From Pelagomonas calceolata (Eukaryota; Sar; Pelagophyceae; Pelagomonadales; Pelagomonadaceae), in assembly GCA_918797485.1 (NCBI GenBank), contig CAKKNE010000004.1, positions 2,356,001-2,420,000 on the forward strand: a stretch of 64,000 nt of DNA, given 5' to 3'. A model generated the notes under the pieces. It worked only from the letters and a program-made list of their open reading frames with translations. It searched no databases and was not told where the DNA came from. The stretch's first letter is position 1; every line of letters begins with the position of its first letter. This document shows, in pieces, positions 16,745 through 24,900 of the stretch. The translations under genes were made by a program, and so were the position numbers.

Positions 16745-18025
16745 CTACTGCTGCGCGCACTGCTGCACCTGCGGCCCGCGCCGCCGGCGCCCGTCGTCGT
16801 CGTCCTCGTTCGTCGCGTCCCCACCATCGGCGCCCGCGCCCCTTCCAAAATCGTCCATGCCGCCCTCGACACGCGTCAGGAAGGCCTCCTCGGCCTCGTG
16901 GCCGAGCAGTTCCCTCACCGATTCGTTCTTCTCGGCCAGCTTCTTCAGAGCCTCGGCATCCGCGCCGACGACGGGATGGTCCAAGGGCGCAGGCAAAGCT
17001 TTCTTTAGATACGCTACTGCTTGTGATGATAAGGAACCGTCCGTCGGAAAGGCGATGTGGAATAGAACAAACAGCCTCCCTTTATCAAAAGGGTTCCCGT
17101 ACTTCGGCATGCCCTCGCCGTCGACGCACATGACGTAGGGCACGCCTGACCGCACCTCGGGCCGGATGATCTGGCCCGGCTTCGCTTGTACGCTCAACTT
17201 TCGACCATCTAGCGTGGGCACGACAAATTTGAACCCTGTCAAGGCCTCCACGAGGCCAATGTCCTTCCTAATCAACAAATCAGCCCCGTGTCGCTTATAC
17301 AGGGAATGGGGCTTCTGCTGAATCACAAAATGCACATCGCCCTGTTCCGCCCCAGCCGCTTCCGAGCCTTTATCTTTGAGCTTGATCTTCGACTTGTCGG
17401 CGGCGCCCTTGTCTATTCTGACTTCAACTTCGCAGCGCTCCTTCTTCATCTGAGCGCGGTAGCCGCCATTACACTGCGAGCACTGCGCTTGCGCCCTCGT
17501 AACCATCCCAGGCGCGATCTGCACGTTTTGGACTGTTATTCCAGTGCCGCCACACGTCGCGCACTTCCGCGGTTCGCCCACCAACGCATCTCGTTTATAG
17601 GCGAGCTTGACGGTCTTGCCGCAGTACAGGTGTTCTAGCGAAGCTTTCACTGTGAAGACCAGGGGTTCCACCTTCCGCTTGCCATTTCTTCGTCGCCCGC
17701 CCCCGAACAAGTCGAAGATGTCGCCCATGCCTCCTCCCGGACCGCCGCCTTCCTCCAATCCTTCGAGGCCATACTTATCATACGTTTTCCGTTTATCTTC
17801 GTCAGACAGGACGTCGTAGGCCGCTTGTAATTTTTTAAATTCTTCGGGGTCGCCGCCCTTGTCCGGGTGCATCCTCAACGCCTTTTTCCTATAGGCTTTT
17901 TTGATCTGCGCCGCCGTCGACGACTTCTCGATTCCTAGCGTCTCGTACAGCTTCGTCGTGTCGGCGGGCTCGCGCTTCTGGGGCATGCCGGGGAAGCCGC
18001 CGCCGGGCATGCCGCCGAAGAACAT
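16745..18025 (-). CDS. Class I DnaJ/Hsp40 (DNAJA/Ydj1-like) with prenylation motif
   Basis: 426 residues. The J domain at about 25-85 has the HPD triad (RMHPDKGGDPEEF). A Gly-rich linker follows (GGGPGGGMGDIFDLFGGG), then a substrate-binding domain and the signature GQIIRPEVRSGVPYVMC. Only two of the usual four zinc motifs remain (CATCGGTG and CSQCNGGY), so it may bind one zinc or none normally. The last four residues, CAQQ, form a CaaX box like those of Ydj1 and DNAJA2, so farnesylation and ER or cytosolic membrane association are likely. Works with cytosolic Hsp70. Confidence 0.9.
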   Translation of the reverse strand: MFFGGMPGGGFPGMPQKREPADTTKLYETLGIEKSSTAAQIKKAYRKKALRMHPDKGGDPEEFKKLQAAYDVLSDEDKRKTYDKYGLEGLEEGGGPGGGMGDIFDLFGGGRRRNGKRKVEPLVFTVKASLEHLYCGKTVKLAYKRDALVGEPRKCATCGGTGITVQNVQIAPGMVTRAQAQCSQCNGGYRAQMKKERCEVEVRIDKGAADKSKIKLKDKGSEAAGAEQGDVHFVIQQKPHSLYKRHGADLLIRKDIGLVEALTGFKFVVPTLDGRKLSVQAKPGQIIRPEVRSGVPYVMCVDGEGMPKYGNPFDKGRLFVLFHIAFPTDGSLSSQAVAYLKKALPAPLDHPVVGADAEALKKLAEKNESVRELLGHEAEEAFLTRVEGGMDDFGRGAGADGGDATNEDDDDGRRRRGPQVQQCAQQ

Positions 18026-18482
18026 GGTTGTTCACGAGAGTAATCGATCGGTCGAGGTCGGTGAGGCTGCTCTTGCGAGCGCTTCCTTTGCAAAGGGCTG
18101 CCCTTCCGTGCGAGCGAGCGAGCCGAGCGAGCGAGGAGGACGGGCAGCCGCCTCTGTTGTTTGCGAATGGCTTGCGAGCGCTGCAAGCAAGTCCACTGTG
18201 TGACAGTCGAACTCTTGGAGCTCTTCTAGATCAAGCTAGTGGGAAGATTTGAACGCGAGCGGGTCCGGGACAAGCGGTCCCGAGCTCTTCGTGGTTGGCT
18301 GCCCTTGGGACGAATAATACTTGCGGCTAGAGTCCTTGGCTAGCGCACTGTGAGAGCATCGATGCTCTCCGCTGCCCCCAGGCACTGCTATATTGTGCTC
18401 TCACTGCGAGCGTTGCCCAGTTACGCAGACGTATCACCTCAACGAGTTCGTGCGATTTAGGCCACAGGGATTCGCAAGCACG
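18026..18482. other. Divergent intergenic region
   Basis: 457 bases between DnaJ and the plastid NAD(P)-binding protein. It contains GGCTGCCCTT at about 18094 and again at about 18298, and CTAG pairs at 18225-18238 and about 18327-18342 that may be degenerate promoter elements. No gene. Confidence 0.5.
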
Positions 18483-19441
18483 ATGCGTTTTGCACTGCTT
18501 GCATTGCTGAGGGCCTGCACCACTCACGGCCTGGCACTGAACCGCCGGCAGGCCCTGGGAGGCAGTGCCGCGGCAGCGCTTGCCACCGGTGGACCGGCTC
18601 TCGCAGCAGGCAAGCCCATCGCGGTCATTGGTTCGGGCGGGCGCACGGGATCGCTGTGCGTCGCGGCCTGCTTGAAGCGCGGTCTCGCAGTGAAAGCGCT
18701 GTCGCGCTCGGGCTCGGCGCCGCCGGGCGTCGACGCCGACCCGCTGCTCAGCATCGCGGCGTGCGACGTCCGCGACCCGAGCACCATCGACGTGACTGGC
18801 GCGGGCGCCGTGATCTACGCCGCGTCGGGCAGCAAGAAGGGCGGCAGCCCCCACGAGGTCGACAATCTAGGTGTCGTCAACGCGGCGAAGGCGTGCGTGG
18901 CGGCGAAGGTGCCGCGGCTGGTCGTCATCTCGTCGACGGCTGTGACGCGGCCGCAGTCCCTGGGATATAAGTTCACCGACGTGTATGGTAAGATTATGGG
19001 CGAGAAGAAGCTCGGCGAGGACGGCGTCTACGCTACGTACGCCGGCTCGGACCTGGCGTACACCATCATTCGCCCCGGCGGTCTCGAGGAGCCGAAGGAG
19101 AACGTCGTGCAGGGCCCCGGCGCGCTGGAGATCTCGCAGGTGCGCCGCGGCGTCCTCATTGTTTCCGCCTCGACGCCATCGACGCGACCCGTCCGCAGGG
19201 AGATGCGCTGGCCGGCATAATCTCGCGCAAAGATCTGGCCGAGGTCGCGGTGGAGGCGTGCGCGAGCCCGGCCCTGCGGGACGCGACGTTCGAGCTCTAC
19301 TACACCAAGGGCGCGCAGCCCTGCGAAGGAAAATTCAAGAAGCTCCTGGCCGACGAGTCCTTCCCGCGGCTCCACGGCGACTCGTACGCCGCGCTCTTCA
19401 AGGGCGTCCGCAGGGACGGCGCCTACGACGTCCCCGCGTAA
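18483..19441 (+). CDS. Plastid NAD(P)-binding protein (atypical SDR/NmrA-like), two exons
   Basis: Exons 18483-19139 and 19199-19441, 299 residues. A signal-peptide-like N-terminus leads to LNRRQALGGSAAAALATGG, a twin-arginine lumen-type leader. The Rossmann fold starts with IAVIGSGGRTGSLCVAACL; VVISSTAVTRP and TIIRPGGLEEP follow, as in Tic62/NmrA-like atypical short-chain dehydrogenases. The 59-base intron (GTGCGC...CCGCAG, both phases 0) joins ALEISQ to GDALAGIISRKDLAEV. The likely site is the thylakoid lumen or plastid; substrate unknown. The intron shares a 16-mer with the introner family. Confidence 0.75.
19140..19198 (+). other. 59-base intron sharing an introner core sequence
   Basis: Donor GTGCGC and acceptor CCGCAG, phase 0. 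ACGCCATCGACGCGAC at 19173-19188 is the exact reverse complement of 60126-60141 in the RDR introner. The terminal repeats are gone, so if this is an introner it is an old one. Confidence 0.55.
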
Positions 19442-19452
19442 CAACAAATAGG

Positions 19453-20556
19453 TTAGACCTCGTCCCGCGGCGACGATCCAATTTTGGCTTGCTCAGCAGC
19501 TCGCAGCTTTTCGTGGTACTTCGCCAGCCTCCTTTTCCGCCGCGCCGCGGCCTTCGGCCCGAGCCGCGCCTCGTAGGCCCGGCACTCCGCCAGGAGCGCC
19601 CGTAATAATGCCGCCTCGAGGCGCTCGTGCCTCGGCCACGTCTTTGATGCTGGGTACGCCTTCACCAAGACATAGTTCAGGGAGCGCGTCGACCGCAAGT
19701 AAAGCATGGCGTAGTACCGTAAAGTTTTAACGAAGAGCCAGGCCTGGCGCGGCAGGCGCCACGCCGTCTTGAGCACGATTCTGATCTCTCTTGTATTTAA
19801 CACCATCAAGCCATAGTATCTTGAAAAAAAACGTTCGATGGGGCCCTCATATCTATGCATGACCTGGTTGAGCTCGTTGACCGTTTCTTCCCGAGCTTTG
19901 ATCAGAGCTTTCGCAAACCCGCGCCGCAACGCGTCGTCCGTGAAATTTGCATATCTTTCCAGGAACGTCCCCACGCAGCGATCGCGCAACGGCCGGACGC
20001 AACACCTTCGGACGACAAACACGACAACCCTCAAAGGGATGCCAACCACCACGCCCAGCAACCTTCCTAAAGAAGCAAACCCATCGGAATCCCACGAGCC
20101 CCGCTTCACGAAGAGTCCGATCCTATCTTGGGGCGCCGCCCGGTTATTCATCTTCCAGAGCTTCTCCTGCATTTCAACCGAATTTTTCGCTTGCTCCCAC
20201 ATGGTCAGGTAGTGCCGCGCGTTCATCGCCGTGCCGTTGCTCGATAGAGACGAGAGGTTGTAGGCCCTGATGTCCAACAGTTTTTTTGGGTCGGGCACAG
20301 CGTACGAAAAGTTGCGGCGGGGCACCTTGACCTTGATGGCGGCGAGCTTGGCCCTTCTTCCTCTTCCTAGCAATTTGGCCCGCTCCCACCGCTCCTCAGC
20401 CTCCATTCGTTCTTCGAGCGGCAGGGCCTTCCGCGCGACGGCGTAGACGCGTTCGATGTTTCGTCTCCGCTTCGAGCCCTTGCGCGTGTTGTTCGCGTCG
20501 GCGCCGAATTGTAGCTTCGCTGCGGCGGCGTGGAGGAGGAAAGGGAGGAGGCGCAT
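19453..20556 (-). CDS. Unknown secreted or organellar basic protein, 367 aa
   Basis: Starts with a signal-like MRLLPFLLHAAAAKLQFG. A very basic region follows (KGSKRRRNIERVYAVARK), then one hydrophobic segment near residues 165-185 (LLGVVVGIPLRVVVFVV), and a helical C-terminal half rich in Arg and aromatic residues (ALLRALLAECRAYEARLG). No family recognised. It may be a membrane-associated plastid or ER protein. Convergent with the previous gene with 11 bases between stops. Confidence 0.6.
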   Translation of the reverse strand: MRLLPFLLHAAAAKLQFGADANNTRKGSKRRRNIERVYAVARKALPLEERMEAEERWERAKLLGRGRRAKLAAIKVKVPRRNFSYAVPDPKKLLDIRAYNLSSLSSNGTAMNARHYLTMWEQAKNSVEMQEKLWKMNNRAAPQDRIGLFVKRGSWDSDGFASLGRLLGVVVGIPLRVVVFVVRRCCVRPLRDRCVGTFLERYANFTDDALRRGFAKALIKAREETVNELNQVMHRYEGPIERFFSRYYGLMVLNTREIRIVLKTAWRLPRQAWLFVKTLRYYAMLYLRSTRSLNYVLVKAYPASKTWPRHERLEAALLRALLAECRAYEARLGPKAAARRKRRLAKYHEKLRAAEQAKIGSSPRDEV

Positions 20557-20611
20557 GGCTCGTCGCGGCGCGCAGCCGCTGCTGCGGTGGCAGGGGCAGC
20601 CCTGTGCGGTT

Positions 20612-20630
20612 CTAGTACGTCTACGTCTAG
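20612..20630 (+). promoter_or_regulatory. Possible CTAG-bounded element (weak)
   Basis: CTAGTACGTCTACGTCTAG, 19 bp, 114 bases upstream of the MYND gene ATG. It lacks the CACTAG half of good copies. GGCTGCCCTT follows at about 20686. Confidence 0.3.
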
Positions 20631-20743
20631 CTTTTCACACCGGCATCCGCGGCGAGACTGACGCTATCTATAGATCGTCAACTGGCTGCCCTTCACTCAG
20701 AAATACACCATCAGCTGCCTCTGCGAGTCCTGGGCTCGCCGCG

Positions 20744-21910
20744 ATGATCCTCACCCAATGCCCATGCTGTGCTGCCCCTTTGCCGCCCACCTCAGCCAAA
20801 CAATGCAGCCGCTGCAAGACGCGCTACTGCGGAGTGGCCTGCCAGAAAAAGCACTGGGAAGAGGGCGGCCACGACAAGCTCTGTAGAAAGATAAGGAAAG
20901 GCGGCGGAGCTGAGCAATACAACGCAAATAAGAAGTACACGGAGGCTGTAGCTGTCGCGGCGGAGGAGTGCGCCGAGGACACGAAAGGCCAGACGTGCTA
21001 CATCTGCACGCAGGCCCTCCACTGGAAAACAAAGGAGGGCCTCGTGCGCGGGTGCTCGTGCCGCGGAACGGCGGGCTATGCGCACGTGTCGTGCTTGGCG
21101 GAGCAGGCGAAGATCTTGGTTGCGGAGGCCGAAGAGAACAACTTGGACCTGAAGGTGAAGCGGGCGAGGTGGGCGCGATGGAGCGCGTGTAGTCTGTGCG
21201 AGCAACGGTACCACGGCGCCGTGGCGTGCGCACTCGGGTGGGCGTGCTGGAACACGTATGCGGGGCGACCCGAGTCGGACACTCCTCGACAACTGGCGAT
21301 GAACCTGCTTGGGGTCGGTTTATACCAAGCACAACACTTGGAGGAGGCGTTATCCGTGAGGGAGGCCGCGTTGTCTATGGCGCGGCGGCTTGGTGGACCA
21401 GCAGAGCACATACTTACCTTGCAAGGCAATCTTGCGAATTTATATGGTCAACTCGGACAAAAAGAACAGGCCCTGCGCCTGCGACGAGACGTATATGCTG
21501 GAACTCTGAGGCTCCATGGCGAGGAAAAGGAACATACCCTCATAGAAGCCAATAACTACGCAATGAACCTTCTTGACCTACGGCGCTTCGAAGAAGTCAA
21601 GCTGTTCCTGCGCAAAATGCTACCCGTGGCGCAACGCGTTCTCACAGATAGCCATTTGATCACGCTTAAAATGAGGTGTTGTTTGGCGATGGCGCTCCAC
21701 GACGACCCCAGCGCCACGCTCGACAATTTCCGCGAGGCCGTGACGACGCTCGAGGACGTGGGACGGATTGCGCGGCGCGTGCTCGGCGCCAAGCACCCGT
21801 TCGTAGGATTGACTGAGCTACGCCTGCGGAACGCGCGAGCAACGGCCCGCGCCCGCGAACTCAACGTCAGCTCCCTCGCAGACGAGCTGGAGGCCATGAC
21901 GCCGACGTAA
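20744..21910 (+). CDS. MYND zinc finger plus RING-like finger plus TPR protein
   Basis: 388 residues. The MYND finger at about 6-47 reads CPCCAAPLPP, CSRCKTRYCGVACQKKHW and HDKLC with the normal Cys/His order. A second Cys-rich block at about 85-155 (CYICTQALHWKTK, GCSCRGTAGYAHVSCL, CSLCEQRYHG) resembles a RING-CH finger. From residue 175, kinesin-light-chain-type TPRs follow (LGVGLYQAQHLEEALSVREA, LANLYGQLGQKEQALRL). This architecture is common in pelagophyte and other algal genomes; its function is unknown, but protein-protein binding or ubiquitin ligase activity is plausible. The ATG at 20744 is the first before CPCC. Confidence 0.8.
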   Translation: MILTQCPCCAAPLPPTSAKQCSRCKTRYCGVACQKKHWEEGGHDKLCRKIRKGGGAEQYNANKKYTEAVAVAAEECAEDTKGQTCYICTQALHWKTKEGLVRGCSCRGTAGYAHVSCLAEQAKILVAEAEENNLDLKVKRARWARWSACSLCEQRYHGAVACALGWACWNTYAGRPESDTPRQLAMNLLGVGLYQAQHLEEALSVREAALSMARRLGGPAEHILTLQGNLANLYGQLGQKEQALRLRRDVYAGTLRLHGEEKEHTLIEANNYAMNLLDLRRFEEVKLFLRKMLPVAQRVLTDSHLITLKMRCCLAMALHDDPSATLDNFREAVTTLEDVGRIARRVLGAKHPFVGLTELRLRNARATARARELNVSSLADELEAMTPT

Positions 21911-21925
21911 AATACCACTCTAAAC

Positions 21926-24900
21926 TTAGTAGTCCCCTTCCTCGTCGTCGTCCTCCTCCGCATCCGAAGCCTCGGCCGCCTCGCGCTGCTTCTGCGCGAG
22001 CTCCGCCGGCAGCAGCCGCTCGTCGTCCGTCGGCTCGCGCCGCGGGACCGCGTCGAGGCACGGCGCGAAGGGCCCGCCGCACAAGATGTGAGCGAAGGCG
22101 TTCCGCCCGTCCGCGTCGACGAGGCAGACGCCCGACTCATTTTCATCATCATCAGCATCGCCCGCGAAATTCCGCGCCCAGGTCGTCGCGGTCCGTCCTG
22201 CAATAACGACGAGCGCTTTTCGTTCCGCCGCGGCCTCGGCGCAGGCCTCGGCCACATCCCTTGTACCCTGCTGGAAGGCCGAGCACTCGACGCTGCCGAC
22301 GGCGCCGGACCAGAAGATGGTCGAAGCGCGGTTCAGCGACGCCCGGAAAGATTCAATAGTCTGCTGGCCGATGTCGAGCGCGAAGACGTCGCGCGGCACG
22401 CCGTTCTTGGCGCCCGCGCCCTCTAGAGCAGCATCACTAATATCGCCGTCATACTCGAAGCCGCCCGCGTCGCCGTCCTCGTCGTCGTCCTCCTCCTCTT
22501 CCTCCTCCTCGGACTCGTCCTCTTCGTCATCGTCGTCTTCACTCACCTTGATCTGGCCCTTCTCGTCGACGTCGATATCACCGGTCGCGAAGTCGCAGGG
22601 TAAGCGTAACGCGACCTTGCGCCTGACAGCTTTGGCCATCAGCCGCCTGGCGACGGGGAAGACGGCCTCGTCAACAACTCCGCGGCCGACATCCACATTC
22701 AATGCCGCGAGGCACTCCCGCGCGCATAATCCTGAAAGCAGCACCTCGTCGGCGTGGTCGAGCAGGAAATCCACTAAACGGGCCTGCCGCAGGAAGCCGC
22801 ACCCCTGGACGCGGTCGTCGCCGACGACCGCGACGATGGGCCGCGGCCCACTGAGTAACCTGGAGACGGTCGCCGTATCTAAATGGGCGTTCAATCCTAG
22901 ACTCCGCGGCAGCGTGCAAAGTTGTAATGAACGCGCGTCCGCGTCGTGCATCCGTTCGACGTTGTATGTTGGCATGAAGGCGTTCAGCGAGTCCTGCACT
23001 AAGATATCGGCGAGCTCTGTTAAACGATAGCCCGCGTCGTTCTCCCGGAAGGCGTTTTCACATGCTTCAGCGGCCTCGGCGTCGTCGGCGTCGGCCCAGT
23101 AGGGGAGCGCCGGCGCGTCCTCGTCGACGACGATCTCGCGATCGATGACCGTGCACAGCGCCGGCCCGGAGTTCCGCGCTTCCAGGATGAACAAAGGCGT
23201 CGCGTCGTCCTCGTCCTCATCAGTCATTTTCTCCAGGATGGCTTTGGCTCGTGCAATATCTCCGACGAAGCGCGGCGCCCAGTCGGGGCCGGCCGCGTGG
23301 ATGAGCGGCTCCACCAAGGATTTCGTCGACCCCTCGGCGAGCTCCGTCACTATCAATACAGCCTTGGCCGCCGTGAGCGTCTCGAGCGTTTTCGCGACGC
23401 GCTGGAAGGCCTCCGGGAGGTCGTCCTCGTCTATATCTTCATCCACAGAAACGTCGAGGTCGGCCTGGAGGAGCACGACCTTCCCATCGACGTCCTCCGG
23501 CCGCGCCGCCTGGATGGAGGCGATGTCCTCGGCCCGCTGGGCGATGGCGTCGTGGACCGCGTTCGGCCGCCGCGCGGGCGGCGCCGGGAAGGTGGCCGCC
23601 GTCGCGTCGTCCGGGGCGTCCTCTTCATCTGGAGAGGGCGGCCCTATCATATCAGCCAGCAACCGCTTGACCGACGCGCAGGCCGCCGCGCGATACGCGT
23701 CCTGGCCCTCTCCAGTCACGCACGCGGCGCCGAAGTCCTCGAGGCCCTCCTCTCTTGCTAAATCCTGGACGACCTTGGGTCCGTCCACATACTTCATCTG
23801 GGCCGAGTCCCAGACCTTGGGCGGCGGGAGCGCCGCGACGGCGTCCGACGCGGCTATCGATGCCTCCAACGCACCATTCAGCGCGTCCGGGTCCTCGCCG
23901 AGCGCCGCGGGCGGCTTCGTATCCTCCAGAGCCGCGACGGCCTCGCAGGTCGTGAGCGCGAAGGCGGCCTTCTCGATTACTCCATCGAGGTGCGGCTTCA
24001 GGGCGTCGATAGCGCAGTCCTCGTCGGCCGTGGTGGAGCAGGACGCCAACAACGACGTGAACCTCATTTTCAATGAGAGGATGCGCCGTTCGCGCGGGTC
24101 GGCGGGCGGCGCCGGCTTTCGAGGCGGCGCGCCCGTGGCCAGAGTGTCGTCCTCCTCGTCCTCCTCCTCTTCTTCCTCTTCTTCCTCGTCCTCCTCTTCA
24201 TCGTCGTCGGAACCCTTCTCTCTCGTAGCAACAGTGAGCGCCTCGTCCTCGGGGGCCTCGGGAATGGAAATCGACGCGATCAGCGCCTCGATGGCGTCTA
24301 TATCACCGTCCCACTCATCCGGATCCGGCTTTGCCGCTTCTTTGCGCTTCCGGTACTTCTCGCGCGCGGCACCCAAACCCCACGTCGGGTCGATGGGCGG
24401 GACCGGCGGCATCCAGTCGGGCAGGCCCAGGGCCTCGGGGTCCCAGTCCTCCGGGACGGGCGGCGGCGGAGCTACTACGTCCTGGTCGGCTTTGTGTCCG
24501 AACACGTCGACCTCGCGCGGCTCGAGTCGACGTGCTGGAAGCGGCGCGGCCTCTTCTACCGCGGGGGCCGGCCCGGGCGCCGGCGCCGGCGCGCAGGCCT
24601 CTTCTTCGGTTATCTCTTCCTCCGGCGCCTCGATCTCCTTCTTGGCGACGCGCGCGTCCTTTCTCAATTCCTCGAAGGCGGCCCACCGATCAGGCGTGAA
24701 CACGAGGCCTCGACAAGCGTTCCGCGCCTCGAGCTTTGCCTTGTGAGACGCGTTCCGCGCCCTCTCGGCACCGGCGGGAGACAGATCAATATCCCACAAC
24801 ACCTCATACAAAATCTCTCTGCAAATATCCGGCCCGACGTGCTTCTCAAGAATCGCATCAACATGGTCGCGCATGTGCGGCTTGTCCTCGGGCGGCTGCT

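Noticed and set aside
18225-18262. T-loop-like GTTCAAATC (minus strand) suggesting a tRNA
   Set aside because: The flanking bases do not pair into a T stem and no acceptor, D or anticodon arm could be built.
23145-24746. Long plus-strand open frame, 533 codons, Ser-rich, opposite the MYCBPAP-like gene
   Set aside because: It is the complement of acidic and Ala-rich codons (GAG/GAC read as CTC/GTC, giving Ser/Leu runs). It has no recognisable domain, and the minus gene is well supported.
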